Below are positions 1 to 9,064 of a stretch of 42,986 bases of DNA, piece after piece. Position 1 is the first letter of the stretch. The number at the start of each line of letters is the position of its first letter. A program made the translations under genes and the position numbers. Below the pieces are notes generated by a model. It was given only the letters and a program-made list of their open reading frames with translations. It did not search any database and had not been told where the DNA came from. Source of the DNA: Pseudomonadota bacterium (lineage in GTDB: Bacteria; Pseudomonadota; Gammaproteobacteria; Burkholderiales; Rhodocyclaceae); NCBI GenBank assembly GCA_026399515.1, contig JAPLQT010000070.1, positions 9,452-52,437 of the forward strand, read 5' to 3'.

Positions 1-1572
1 TAACCTGAGGTTCAGGCTCTTGGCCATCTGGATGATGGCACGAACTATGGCAGCGTCATCGGGGTCGCTGTCGAGGTCGCGTATGAACGACTGGTCGATC
101 TTGAGTTTATCGACCTTGAATTTCTTCAGGTAGGAAAGGCTCGAATAGCCTGTGCCGAAGTCGTCGATGGAAAGATTGAGTCCCAACAACTTCAGTTGCC
201 GAACCGTGGCGAGGACGTTTTCGGTATCCCGGATCAGGATCGACTCCGTCAATTCCAACTCCAGGAAGATCGGATCCAGGCCCGACTCCACCAGGGCGTT
301 GCTCACGGATTGATACAGGTTGCCGCGCTTGAATTGCACCGCCGAAAGGTTAACCGCCATGACCATTTCGGGCAGCCCGGCCTGCTGCCATGCCTTCGCT
401 TGCCGGCAGGCTTCGCGCAACACCCACTCGCCGATGGGAACTATCAATCCGCTATCCTCGGCGACCGGAATGAATTTCCCCGGCGGCACCAAGCCGAAGT
501 CCGGATGATTCCACCTGACCAAGGCTTCGACGCCGATTACCAGGCCGCTTTCCAGGTGAATCTGGGGTTGGTAGTGAAGCACGAATTCATCGCGCTCCAG
601 TGCCCGGCGCAACCCGTTGCGGATATGCAGTTGCTCGCTGTGGTCGGCGGTCATGGAGTTGTCGAAAAACTGGTAAGTATTGCGGCCGACCTCCTTGGCC
701 TGATACATGGCGGCGTCCGCGCTGCTCAACAGGGACTCGAAGTCCTTGCCGTTATCGGGATACAAGGCGATGCCGATGGACATGGTGAGCGAGAGCTCGT
801 GATCGTCGACCGTAATGGGTTCTTCGGTTCTGCGCAGTATCATCTCGGCGATTCTGACGATCGCGTCGGTATCGCGGAGATCCGAGAGAATCACGATGAA
901 CTCGTCGCCCCCGTGGCGGCTGATGGTATCCGATTCGCGCACGCAACTCTGGATTCTTGTCGAAACGATTTTCAGCACGGCGTCGCCGAATACGTGCCCT
1001 TCGGACTCGTTGATCGACTTGAAGTGATCCATATCGAGAAACAGCAATGCCACTTTGGCTTTGGATTTCTCCGCGCTGTCGATCGCCAACTGTAGTTGCT
1101 GATTGGCGGACAGGCGATTCGGCAGTTCCGTCAATGCATCGTGGTGGGCGAGAAATTCGATCCGTCGTTGTGCCCGCATGCTTTCGCCGATATCGGAGGA
1201 CATGCCGAGATACTGGGTGATGCAGCCATGCGCGTCCCTGACGGCGGAAATCCGCAACCACTCGGGATAAGTTTCCCCGTTCTTGCGGCGATTCCAGATT
1301 TCGCCTTCCCAATGACCCGACAGTGCCAACTTATGCCACATATTTCGGTAAAACTCCTCGTCGTGGCGACCGGACTTGAGCATGCGTGGATTCTGCCCGG
1401 CGGTATCGACGATGGAATAGCCTGTGATTCGCGTGAAAGCGGGGTTGACGGACAGGATTCGTGCGTCGACATCGGTGATGACGATGCCCTGGTTACAGGT
1501 CTCGAACACCGTGGCGGAAAGCCGCAGTTGCTGGTCCACCAGCAGTCCTTCGACAACGCGATCCGCACTCAT
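1..1572 (-). CDS. PAS-GGDEF-EAL cyclic-di-GMP turnover protein, 3' end cut by window edge
   Basis: This soluble protein probably makes and/or breaks cyclic-di-GMP. The 524 codons present read as a PAS domain (about residues 15-130), a GGDEF domain (about 135-300) and most of an EAL domain. The GGDEF signature is intact (SRHGGDEF) and is preceded at the correct distance by an RxxD inhibitory site (RESD). The EAL part keeps EALVRW and the loop DDFGTGYSSLSYLK, so both activities look possible. The ATG at 1572 overlaps the TGA of the upstream gene (ATGA), which implies translational coupling with the EAL-like/CBS/GGDEF protein. The frame stays open to base 1; compared with the paralogue at 14108-16867 roughly 50 residues are missing beyond the edge. 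It has no membrane segment, unlike that paralogue. Confidence 0.93.
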   Translation of the reverse strand, partial: MSADRVVEGLLVDQQLRLSATVFETCNQGIVITDVDARILSVNPAFTRITGYSIVDTAGQNPRMLKSGRHDEEFYRNMWHKLALSGHWEGEIWNRRKNGETYPEWLRISAVRDAHGCITQYLGMSSDIGESMRAQRRIEFLAHHDALTELPNRLSANQQLQLAIDSAEKSKAKVALLFLDMDHFKSINESEGHVFGDAVLKIVSTRIQSCVRESDTISRHGGDEFIVILSDLRDTDAIVRIAEMILRRTEEPITVDDHELSLTMSIGIALYPDNGKDFESLLSSADAAMYQAKEVGRNTYQFFDNSMTADHSEQLHIRNGLRRALERDEFVLHYQPQIHLESGLVIGVEALVRWNHPDFGLVPPGKFIPVAEDSGLIVPIGEWVLREACRQAKAWQQAGLPEMVMAVNLSAVQFKRGNLYQSVSNALVESGLDPIFLELELTESILIRDTENVLATVRQLKLLGLNLSIDDFGTGYSSLSYLKKFKVDKLKIDQSFIRDLDSDPDDAAIVRAIIQMAKSLNLRL

Positions 1573-3383
1573 GACGACGAGACCGTCGAATAATCCCGCT
1601 GGTTGATGAAGAAGCTGTTGCCTTTGATGGCTTTGGCCTTCTTCTTCACTTCCGCCGCGATGATCGATACCTGCAGATGGGTCTTGAAGACTTCGGGCGA
1701 GGCGTTGAAGGCTCCGATCGAGAGCGAGATGATTTCCTGGAATTCCATCTGGCCCTTGCGATTCTCGGTGACATAGCCGCCGCGCTCGATGTCGTCATTG
1801 CTGAAGAACCTCAGGATTTCCTTCCCGAATTGCTCCAGGGCGCGGCGGCAGCGGTCTTCGCAATCCGTGCTGCGCAGCACCAGGACAAAGTCGTCGCCTC
1901 CGATATGCCCGATGAAATCGCGCTCGGAATCACAGATCTCGGAAAGGATGCGCCCGGTCAGTTGTATCACCTCGTCTCCCTTAGCATAGCCATAGACATC
2001 GTTGAAGGGCTTGAAATGGTCGAGATCGCAATAGCAGATATGGCAGGATTCGTCATTGGCGAGCAGGTTGTCGATATGCTGGTTGATCGGGACATTGCCG
2101 GGCAACTGGGTCAATGGGTTCGAATATTTCGCTGCGTCCATTTGCATCACGGTGATTTCACGCACCAGATCCTGCACCGAGCCCATGCCGACGTAATCTT
2201 CATGGTCGGTGATGATGAAGCCGCTGATCAGGTGCCGGGGATCGGCATTCACCACCATCTCCGATATCTCTGCAAGCGGCAGCTTGATGTCCAGGATCAG
2301 GGGCTGAGGATCCATGAATCGGGTGCAGGGCTTGCGGCCGAACAATTCATGCCGAAACGGGCGCGACATGTTGTCTACCATTTCGTATCGGGCGATCAAA
2401 CCCCGGGGCAGGCCATTCGCGACCACCGCGATGGCACGCAAGGACAGATCGTGTTCGAACATGATGAATACCTCTTCGGCCGTCGTATGCGGGGTGACCG
2501 CGGGAGGATTGGTCAGCAATTTTTCCAGGACTCCTCCTGATTTTCTGGCATTGCCGGGTTTCCCGCCGCCATGCACGACGATGGCTTTATGCGCCGCCGC
2601 CGACAGCGTCCGGGTCGGATTCAGGCTGTACCGTCCAAAGAAGTCGCCGACGGCGAAATTGATGTCGAGTTTCTTCAGCTGGTTGAACTCACCCAGGGTC
2701 TTGATTCCGGTCGCCATCACTTGCCGGCCCATTATCTGCTGCCGCATTTTTTCAATGAGCTTGGACTGATTGCTCGCATGCCGGTCGACAAGCTCGAGCA
2801 ACTGACTGTCGAGCATCACATAGTCCGGCGTGAGCTTGCCCCATAACAACTTGTCGGCGCGCGGGCAGCCGAAGTCGCTCGAGGCGATCAATACACCGAG
2901 ATGGTGGAAATGTTCACCCAATTGAATCGAGGTTTCGAATTCCTGCTCGTCGAATCCCGAAGTACTTGGAAATACCACCACCAGGGAACTGGGCGGAAAA
3001 TCCCCGCCCGCCGGCAGCAGATTCGTCAATCCGGCCAGCGGCAATCCGGCTTCCCTCACCACGCCCGGTGGCAGGGCATAAAACATCAACTTCGCGTTGC
3101 GCACCGGGAAACTCTCGATGGCAACCTTCAGCGATACCGTCGCCAACCGGGACAGCATGCCGAGTCGATTACACTGATTGCCCAGGAGATTCGCGGCGCC
3201 GCAAAATGAATTGGACACGCCGCGCACTCTGGTCACATAACCGAGAATTTCTCCACGAGATAAATCCGCGACCGGTTGAAAGCGCGCCTGTAACCCATGG
3301 CCGTTCAATATTGCGCCGAATTCTTCGGCGCATTCTTCACAGCCTGTGGTGGAATCGTCCGTCAAGCGCAGATGATTCTTCAT
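1569..3383 (-). CDS. EAL-like/CBS/GGDEF signalling protein with degenerate EAL
   Basis: This 604-residue protein has an N-terminal EAL-type domain (about 25-270), a CBS pair (about 295-425) and a C-terminal GGDEF domain (about 430-590). Where active phosphodiesterases read EAL it has VTR (GYVTRVRG), so the EAL domain is probably a binding or regulatory module. The cyclase signature is GGDDF, within the tolerated GG[DE][DE]F pattern. The RxxD inhibitory site is replaced by SERD, so product feedback may be lost. CBS pairs usually bind adenine nucleotides, which suggests control by energy state (inference). The gene starts 9 nt after the alkaline phosphatase stop and overlaps the next GGDEF-EAL gene by 4 nt. 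Confidence 0.9.
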   Translation of the reverse strand: MKNHLRLTDDSTTGCEECAEEFGAILNGHGLQARFQPVADLSRGEILGYVTRVRGVSNSFCGAANLLGNQCNRLGMLSRLATVSLKVAIESFPVRNAKLMFYALPPGVVREAGLPLAGLTNLLPAGGDFPPSSLVVVFPSTSGFDEQEFETSIQLGEHFHHLGVLIASSDFGCPRADKLLWGKLTPDYVMLDSQLLELVDRHASNQSKLIEKMRQQIMGRQVMATGIKTLGEFNQLKKLDINFAVGDFFGRYSLNPTRTLSAAAHKAIVVHGGGKPGNARKSGGVLEKLLTNPPAVTPHTTAEEVFIMFEHDLSLRAIAVVANGLPRGLIARYEMVDNMSRPFRHELFGRKPCTRFMDPQPLILDIKLPLAEISEMVVNADPRHLISGFIITDHEDYVGMGSVQDLVREITVMQMDAAKYSNPLTQLPGNVPINQHIDNLLANDESCHICYCDLDHFKPFNDVYGYAKGDEVIQLTGRILSEICDSERDFIGHIGGDDFVLVLRSTDCEDRCRRALEQFGKEILRFFSNDDIERGGYVTENRKGQMEFQEIISLSIGAFNASPEVFKTHLQVSIIAAEVKKKAKAIKGNSFFINQRDYSTVSSS

Positions 3384-3392
3384 CGGCTAAAC

Positions 3393-5366
3393 TCACTTGA
3401 TACCGCCGAGAACCGCTTGGCCGATCTTGAAGAACACATCGGTGTTGTCGAAGACGCCTGTGAATAGCGAGGCGCCCCGACCGAAAGCGGAAAGCGGCAC
3501 ATCGCTGGCGGTATGCACCGCCTGCGATCCGGGAATCTGGCCGGTGATCAGGAAGCCGGTACTGGCGTTGCGCAGGGCCGGGTTGCGCGGATGGGCATTC
3601 AACGGCGGCGCGCCCACGAAGGGCTGCTGCGAGTCCTGGGTCGGCTGGTCGCTGGATAGCCAGGTTTCATAGCGGTCGGCGTTGGCTCCGTAACCGATCA
3701 GCATCCTGCCGGGAACGTCGGTGGTCTGCGGGTAGCCGTCGGCGGCGATGGTGTACTTCGGGAACCTGGCCGCTTCATAAGTCGCGACCGTGGCGGCGCT
3801 CGGGTAGGCGGGCATCACGGCGGCGGCGGCCCCGATGATCGCGGCGCCGGCACATTCGTGATCGGCCGTGACGATCACCAGCGTGTCCGGATGGGTGGCG
3901 GCGAAATCCCGCGCCACCTTGACCGCGCGGTCGAACTCGATGGTTTCCTCGATCCAGCGGTCGGTGTCCATCAGGTGCGCCTGCTTGTCGATCGAGGCGC
4001 CCTCGATCATCAGGTAGAAGCCGTCGCGGTTATTCTTCGACAACACCTTGAGGGCCTTGTCGGCCATTTCATCCAGCATCGGCTGGTCGGGAAAACCGAA
4101 GTCGTCGACGATGGTCGACACCCCGCGACGCTTGTTGATCTTGTCGAAGGCGACATTCATGTTGGAATAGGCGAACAGGCCGAGCAGTTTATCCGGGTTG
4201 CCCGCCGCATCCATGCCCGCCTTGTCCGCCACATAGGCATAGCCTGCCGCCGTGAAATCTGCGATCAGGTCGCGTTCCGGATCCGTCGCGCCCGGCGCCG
4301 CACCCCATCCGGCGACGATGTCGCCCGGCAGGACGTAATCGCTGGAGGCCTTGCGCTGCGAACCGTTGATGGCTTGAGGGCTGGTCTTGTCGGACGAGTC
4401 GGACGAATTGGGCAGGAACCACTTGCGCCCGCCGCCCATCAGCACGGTCAAGCCGGTCAGCTTGCGGTCGTCCAGATACTGATCGACGATGCCGGTACCG
4501 TTGCCGCGGTTGGAGGTATGCACGGCATTGGCGGCCGGCGTGGCGTCGAAGACGTCGGCGGTGGTGACGATGCCGAGACGCTTGCCTTTGAGACGATGCA
4601 GATACTCGGATAGGTATTCGATGCGCGGATTGTCGAAGGCGTCAACGGTGTCGTCGGGGAAAACGCCCTCTTCGTTGTTGTTCGCCTTATTGCCACTGAC
4701 ATAGTTGGACATCCCCGGCGCCGAGTCGGTGACGATGGAGTTCAGGGACGAGGTCATGACCATGCCGGTATAGGGGAACGTGTCCATCGCCAGCCTGCCC
4801 TGCGCCTTGCCCTGCGCATAACCCTTGACCATGATGCGCGCCGCCGTGCGGTGGGCGGCGCCCATGCCGTCGCCGAGCAGCAGGATGATGTTCTTGGCGA
4901 CGTGGCCCTGGCGAGTGATGCCGACCACCTCGAAGTTGCCGCTACGCGTGACCTTCTGGCCATCGCTCTGGACCGCCGTGACGCTCAGGGTATGCACCCC
5001 TGGGACTGCGTTGGAATAGGCACGCAGCGACACCACGGCGGTATTCGCCGGCGTGGCGGTGCCGTCGGAAAGCTTGGCGTTGAGACCCGTGGTGACCATG
5101 CCGACAGTATTGGCGGCAGGCTTCAGGGCCACCCCATCGACGGCGAAACTGAAACTGGCGATGCTGGCGCCGGCATCCGGAGAAACCGTGGCTTGCAGGT
5201 CGAAGCGCTGGCCCGGCAGGAAGCGGGCGAGCGTGACGGCATCGGCGCTGGGCGGGTTGCTGGGAGGCGTCAGGCGGGAAATCGTAGGCGCCGCAATACT
5301 CGCGCTGGCGGCGAATATCACGCCCACCACGCCCAAGCACTTTTGAATGATGTTGAAGCTATTCAT
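3393..5366 (-). CDS. Secreted alkaline phosphatase, PhoA family, with N-terminal Ig-like domain
   Basis: It hydrolyses phosphomonoesters outside the cytoplasm to release phosphate. The chosen ATG at 5366 has GGGAG about 8 nt upstream and begins a good signal peptide ending near ASIAAPT; an upstream in-frame start at 5414 would place 16 extra residues before it. Residues about 25-135 look like an Ig/fibronectin-type domain. The phosphatase domain follows, with the metal-binding LLLGDGMG, the nucleophile serine in VTDSAPG (about residue 215), the GASIDKQAH segment and the metal-binding TADHECAG. At 657 residues it is longer than E. coli PhoA because of the extra domain. It lies 53 nt after a DUF3299-like gene and 9 nt before a c-di-GMP gene. 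Confidence 0.93.
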   Translation of the reverse strand: MNSFNIIQKCLGVVGVIFAASASIAAPTISRLTPPSNPPSADAVTLARFLPGQRFDLQATVSPDAGASIASFSFAVDGVALKPAANTVGMVTTGLNAKLSDGTATPANTAVVSLRAYSNAVPGVHTLSVTAVQSDGQKVTRSGNFEVVGITRQGHVAKNIILLLGDGMGAAHRTAARIMVKGYAQGKAQGRLAMDTFPYTGMVMTSSLNSIVTDSAPGMSNYVSGNKANNNEEGVFPDDTVDAFDNPRIEYLSEYLHRLKGKRLGIVTTADVFDATPAANAVHTSNRGNGTGIVDQYLDDRKLTGLTVLMGGGRKWFLPNSSDSSDKTSPQAINGSQRKASSDYVLPGDIVAGWGAAPGATDPERDLIADFTAAGYAYVADKAGMDAAGNPDKLLGLFAYSNMNVAFDKINKRRGVSTIVDDFGFPDQPMLDEMADKALKVLSKNNRDGFYLMIEGASIDKQAHLMDTDRWIEETIEFDRAVKVARDFAATHPDTLVIVTADHECAGAAIIGAAAAVMPAYPSAATVATYEAARFPKYTIAADGYPQTTDVPGRMLIGYGANADRYETWLSSDQPTQDSQQPFVGAPPLNAHPRNPALRNASTGFLITGQIPGSQAVHTASDVPLSAFGRGASLFTGVFDNTDVFFKIGQAVLGGIK

Positions 5367-5419
5367 GAAGAGACTCCCGATAGCTGAATCGAATTGAGTA
5401 GTAATGGAAACCAAACGCG

Positions 5420-5998
5420 TTACATCGGCCTTTGCCCGGCCGCCAAGGCCTGGACGATTTCGGGGTCCAATTGCAACCGGACACTGGAAACATGTCCATC
5501 GGATTCCTCATGGGCACCGATACTCAGTATTCCGGTGACACGCAGCAAGCCTGGGGAAAACGGCAGAGGCTTATCGCCGGGAGGATGGACATGGACGAAA
5601 ACCACGCTTGCGGGCAGGTCGTCGGCCAGGCTTTCGTCCTCATCCCCCAGCGAAACCGGCAAGGGCGATAACACGAAGAAACCGGCGGTGGGTATTTCCT
5701 GCCTTGCCATGTAGCCGACCATCCTGATGCGCTTCCCCGCCAAGGATTTCAGTTTCTCGGTCGCCTCCAGCCCGCGCGGACCAACGGGAAGCTTGAAGAA
5801 TTCGTGGAATTTCAGGTCGGTGGCGTCTTCCCGTGGCGGCGATGGCACACCCGCCACAGGCATGGCCAATGACGATAGCATTGCGTCGGCGCTCAGGATT
5901 GGTCGTTCGCCTTCGTTAGCGGTGGCGGCAGAGGAAATCAGCCAGGCGGTAACGAGCAGAACACGGACGAGATGCTGATATTTGACACTGGTTTTCAA
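5420..5998 (-). CDS. Secreted DUF3299-like protein of unknown function
   Basis: The longest frame starts with a TTG at 6073, but a second TTG at 5998 has AAGGGG six nt upstream and gives a clean signal peptide (basic start, hydrophobic core, SSAATA cleavage region), so I prefer it (192 residues). The mature part contains LAGKRIRMVGYMARQE followed by a beta-rich stretch, which resembles DUF3299-type exported proteins; I assign it on pattern only. No catalytic motif is visible. It is the first gene of the minus-strand run leading into the alkaline phosphatase and probably shares its promoter in 5999-6184, so a role in phosphate scavenging at the envelope is an inference. Confidence 0.75.
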   Translation of the reverse strand: MKTSVKYQHLVRVLLVTAWLISSAATANEGERPILSADAMLSSLAMPVAGVPSPPREDATDLKFHEFFKLPVGPRGLEATEKLKSLAGKRIRMVGYMARQEIPTAGFFVLSPLPVSLGDEDESLADDLPASVVFVHVHPPGDKPLPFSPGLLRVTGILSIGAHEESDGHVSSVRLQLDPEIVQALAAGQRPM

Positions 5999-6184
5999 GA
6001 ATAGCCCCTTGTGAAGCGCGCTTTGAATGATGGAACAAGGAACATCAATGAAGCTCGGAAGCAGGTGACTCAAGGCAATATTTCATTTAAGACCGGACAT
6101 CCTAGAGTACTTAGGTTTCATTTTTATGAACCTCGCTTATCCTGCTGTCACAGGCCTGAAACAATCGACGTTCATCCTTGACGC
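5999..6184. promoter_or_regulatory. Divergent promoter region between the phosphatase run and the glycolipid run
   Basis: These 186 bases separate the minus-strand phosphatase run from the plus-strand glycosyltransferase-dgkA pair. The region is rich in dyads: AGGTTTCAT/ATGAACCT at 6113-6133 (one bulged T) and a bulged CCTAGAGTACTTAGG at 6101-6115. A weak Pho-box-like element lies at 6145-6162. No convincing sigma-70 -35/-10 pair stands out on either strand. Confidence 0.5.
6145..6162 (+). promoter_or_regulatory. Weak Pho-box-like direct repeat
   Basis: CTGTCAC-AGGC-CTGAAAC fits the 7-4-7 Pho box layout. The first half matches CTGTCAT at 6 of 7 positions, the second at only 4 of 7. It ends 22 nt before the glycosyltransferase start, which leaves little room for a normal -10 and leader, so it is a candidate only. 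Its position upstream of a lipid glycosyltransferase agrees with PhoB control. Confidence 0.3.
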
Positions 6185-7360
6185 ATGAACATACTGATGA
6201 TTTCGGATGTCTATTTCCCGCGCATCAACGGCGTCTCCACTTCGATACAAACCTTTCGCGATACGCTGGGCACCGAGGGAGTCCAAGTAACCCTGGTGGC
6301 GCCTGAATATCCGGAAGCGATCGGCCCCGCCGACGTGATCAGGATCCCTTCGCGCAAGGTTCCGCTCGACCCCGAAGACCGCCTGATGCGCCGCGGCGAT
6401 CTGGCGCGACTGCCGCAGACGCTGAAAGGGCGGCAATTCGACCTGGTGCATGTGCAGACGCCTTTTGTCGCCCACTATGCCGGGCTGAAGCTGGCCCGCG
6501 AGCGGGGCATTCCCTGCCTGACGACCTACCACACGCATTTCGAGGAATACTTCCATCACTATCTGCCCCTGCTGCCGCGCCCCCTCGCCCGCTGGCTGAC
6601 GCGGCAGTTGGCCCGCTCCCAGTGCAATGCTCTCGACGCGATCGTCGTGCCCTCGCACGCGATGCACGACAAGCTGCATGCATATGGCGTGACCACGCCA
6701 TTGCATGTGCTGCCCACGGGGATCCCCATGGAGAAGTTTGCCGGCGGCGACCGTCTCGGCTTCCGGCGTCTGCACGGCATAGCCGACGATGAATCGGTGG
6801 CCCTGTATGTCGGCCGCGTGGCTCTGGAAAAGAACCTCGGCTTCCTGCTCGAAGCGACGGCGTCGGCCTTGCGCCGCTCGCCCTCGATCGCTCCCAACTT
6901 GCGCCTGGTGATCGCCGGGGCGGGACCGGCGCTGGCTGGCCTGAAACGCCAGGCGGCGACACTGGGCATAGAGGAGCGAGTGATCTTCGTCGGCTACCTC
7001 GATCGCACCCGGGAGCTGCCCGATTGCTACGCCGCCGCCGACCTGTTCGTGTTCCCGTCGAAAACCGAGACGCAAGGCCTGGTGCTGCTGGAGGCGATGG
7101 CGATGGGGTTGCCGGCGCTCGGCATTCCGGCCATGGGCGCCGCCGAAATTCTCAGCCCGCGACGTGGCGCAGTCTGTGCGCCGGATACTCCCGCGGAGTT
7201 TGGCGCTATGATGGTCGAATTGCTGGCCGACCCGCCGCGTCTCGCCGAACTCTCCGTCGCAGCAAGGCTTTTCGCCGGGGAATGGGCGGCTCCGGAACGG
7301 GCGCGCCAGCTCGCCGCTCTCTATCGCAGTGTTTGCAATAGCGCTAAGGAAATCGTATGA
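6185..7360 (+). CDS. GT4-type glycosyltransferase, probable lipid (diacylglycerol) glycosyltransferase
   Basis: A 391-residue GT-B fold enzyme of the GT4 family. It has the N-terminal acceptor-domain signature SDVYFPRINGVSTS, the TYHTHFEEY segment typical of lipid-acting GT4 members, and the C-terminal ExxxxxxxE motif (ETQGLVLLE, about residues 295-303) that binds the sugar nucleotide. Its ATGA overlap with dgkA ties it to diacylglycerol metabolism, so diacylglycerol is the likely acceptor (inference); the sugar cannot be read from sequence. The ATG at 6185 lacks a clear Shine-Dalgarno. A capsule or lipopolysaccharide acceptor is possible but the neighbours argue against it. Confidence 0.85.
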   Translation: MNILMISDVYFPRINGVSTSIQTFRDTLGTEGVQVTLVAPEYPEAIGPADVIRIPSRKVPLDPEDRLMRRGDLARLPQTLKGRQFDLVHVQTPFVAHYAGLKLARERGIPCLTTYHTHFEEYFHHYLPLLPRPLARWLTRQLARSQCNALDAIVVPSHAMHDKLHAYGVTTPLHVLPTGIPMEKFAGGDRLGFRRLHGIADDESVALYVGRVALEKNLGFLLEATASALRRSPSIAPNLRLVIAGAGPALAGLKRQAATLGIEERVIFVGYLDRTRELPDCYAAADLFVFPSKTETQGLVLLEAMAMGLPALGIPAMGAAEILSPRRGAVCAPDTPAEFGAMMVELLADPPRLAELSVAARLFAGEWAAPERARQLAALYRSVCNSAKEIV

Positions 7361-7749
7361 CCATCAAACATTCCGCCGATGCGGAAAGCCCGTTCAAAGG
7401 CAAGACCGGCCTGGTGCGGATCTGGAACGCCTTCAGCTATTCGCTGGCCGGCTTGCGCGCGGCATACCGGCACGAGGATGCCTTCCGCCAGGAAATGTGG
7501 CTGGCGGTGCTGCTGATTCCCGCCGCCCTGCTCTCTCCCGCCAATGGCTATGGCAAGGCACTGATGATCGCCAGCGTGCTCCTGGTGCTGGTCGTGGAGC
7601 TGTTGAATTCGGCCATCGAGGCGGCCATAGATAGAATCTCGCTCGACCAGCATCGCCTGTCCAAACGCGCCAAGGATATCGGCAGCGCCGCGGTGCTGAT
7701 CGCGCTGTTCAACGTGTTGTCCGTCTGGGCATTAGTGTTGTTCGCTTAG
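7357..7749 (+). CDS. dgkA: Diacylglycerol kinase, small prokaryotic type
   Basis: This inner-membrane kinase converts diacylglycerol to phosphatidic acid with ATP. The 130-residue length, an N-terminal amphipathic part (WNAFSYSLAGLRAAYRHEDAFRQE), the catalytic core ELLNSAIEAAIDR, the segment RAKDIGSAAV and three hydrophobic helices are all typical. Its ATG overlaps the TGA of the preceding glycosyltransferase by 4 nt. The pairing is informative: the two enzymes compete for the same substrate, so this locus holds both exits from a diacylglycerol pool, glycolipid and return to phospholipid. Confidence 0.95.
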   Translation: MTIKHSADAESPFKGKTGLVRIWNAFSYSLAGLRAAYRHEDAFRQEMWLAVLLIPAALLSPANGYGKALMIASVLLVLVVELLNSAIEAAIDRISLDQHRLSKRAKDIGSAAVLIALFNVLSVWALVLFA

Positions 7750-7826
7750 TTGCCGATCTTGTCGATTTCATAAATCCGCCACCAAAGCGTCATCAAGGTT
7801 TAGCTTGGGAACACCAAGATGGCGTC

Positions 7827-9059
7827 ATGGATATTCGTCATGACCATGCCGTCCGGTCTTTGACCAGGCCGTTGCGCATTTCCCTGGTGACCGAAACCTA
7901 CCCGCCTGAAATCAACGGCGTCGCCATGACACTCGGCCGCATGGTCGACGGTTTGCAGCGGCGCGGCCACCAACTGCAATTGCTGCGGCCCCGCCAGTCT
8001 CGTGACGAGATTGCCGGGGAATCGAGGTCCGGCGCCGGCATGGATGAAGTTCTGCTGCGGGGCCTGCCGATCCCGGGTTACCCGGGCCTAAAGTTCGGCT
8101 TACCAGCCAAGACGCGGCTGACCAGGCTTTGGCGCAGCGTGCGACCGGATCTGGTGCATGTGGTCACCGAGGGTCCGCTCGGCTGGTCGGCCATCGCCGC
8201 CGCACGCAAGCTCAAGTTGCCGGTGACCTCGGATTTTCACACCAATTTTCACAGCTATTGCCGGCACTATGGCTTTAGCTGGTTGAAGTCGCCGATGTCG
8301 GCTTACCTGCGCAAGCTTCACAATCGCAGCCATGCCACCCTGGTGCTGACACACGCCCTGGCACGGGAACTCGCCGGCGAGGGTTACCGGAATCTGGCGG
8401 TGGTCTCGCGCGGGGTCGACACCGACTTGTTCAATCCGCGGCGGCGTTCGGACGCATTGCGCTCGTCCTGGGGCGTCGAGGCCGACGATCTGGTAGTGAT
8501 CTACGTGGGAAGGCTGGCGCCTGAGAAGAATTTGCCGGTGGTGCTGGATGCCTTCGCCGCGATCCGGGCGGCTCGCCCCGACGCCAAACTGTTGTTCGTC
8601 GGCGATGGACCGATGAGAGGCAAGCTGCAAGCCTCATGTCCCGCCGCGATCTTCGCGGGAATGCGCACCGGCAGCGATCTTGCCGCCCATTACGCTTCGG
8701 CGGACCTGTTCCTGTTCGCCAGTCTCACCGAGACTTTCGGCAATGTCACCAGCGAGGCATTGGCCAGCGGCGTGGGCGTTGTCGCCTATGACTGTGCCGG
8801 CGCCGCCGACCTGATCGTCGATGGCGACAATGGCCGGACCGTCGCCCCCGGCGACGCGGGGGCCTTCATGTCAACAGCCCTGACATTGGCCCGCAATCGG
8901 GACGAATTGCGGCGATTGCGCAGCCGGAGCGCCGCGAGTGTCGCACATCTCGACTGGGAACTGATCCACGACAATTTTGCCCGGACACTCGCCAAAGTCG
9001 TCGCCATCCACGAGCGTCCCGCCGCCGGCCAGGGAGAATTCGCGGTGGTGCCAGACTGA
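7827..9059 (+). CDS. GT4-type glycosyltransferase (MgtA/Agt-like), probable glycolipid synthase
   Basis: A second GT4 enzyme, 410 residues. It has the N-terminal TETYPPEINGVAMT signature, HTNFHSYCRHYG (acceptor site), YVGRLAPEKN and the motif ETFGNVTSE (ExxxxxxxE, about residue 302). It is only distantly alike to the GT at 6185. GT4 enzymes beside a PlcP-type phosphoesterase are known to make sugar-diacylglycerols under phosphate limitation (Agt of Agrobacterium is an example), and here the PlcP-like gene lies convergent with only 5 nt between stops. The start ATG at 7827 has a weak AAGATGG upstream; a start further in is possible. Between dgkA and this gene are 77 nt without a clear promoter. 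Confidence 0.85.
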   Translation: MDIRHDHAVRSLTRPLRISLVTETYPPEINGVAMTLGRMVDGLQRRGHQLQLLRPRQSRDEIAGESRSGAGMDEVLLRGLPIPGYPGLKFGLPAKTRLTRLWRSVRPDLVHVVTEGPLGWSAIAAARKLKLPVTSDFHTNFHSYCRHYGFSWLKSPMSAYLRKLHNRSHATLVLTHALARELAGEGYRNLAVVSRGVDTDLFNPRRRSDALRSSWGVEADDLVVIYVGRLAPEKNLPVVLDAFAAIRAARPDAKLLFVGDGPMRGKLQASCPAAIFAGMRTGSDLAAHYASADLFLFASLTETFGNVTSEALASGVGVVAYDCAGAADLIVDGDNGRTVAPGDAGAFMSTALTLARNRDELRRLRSRSAASVAHLDWELIHDNFARTLAKVVAIHERPAAGQGEFAVVPD

Positions 9060-9064
9060 TCGAC

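Noticed and set aside
2110-2130. GGTTCGAA word resembling a tRNA T-loop
   Set aside because: No acceptor, D or anticodon stem can be folded around it and it lies inside a coding gene.
7750-7826. Pho-box-like words before the second glycosyltransferase (GCGTCAT, TTGTCGA)
   Set aside because: No 7-4-7 pair with more than a random match in the second half site.
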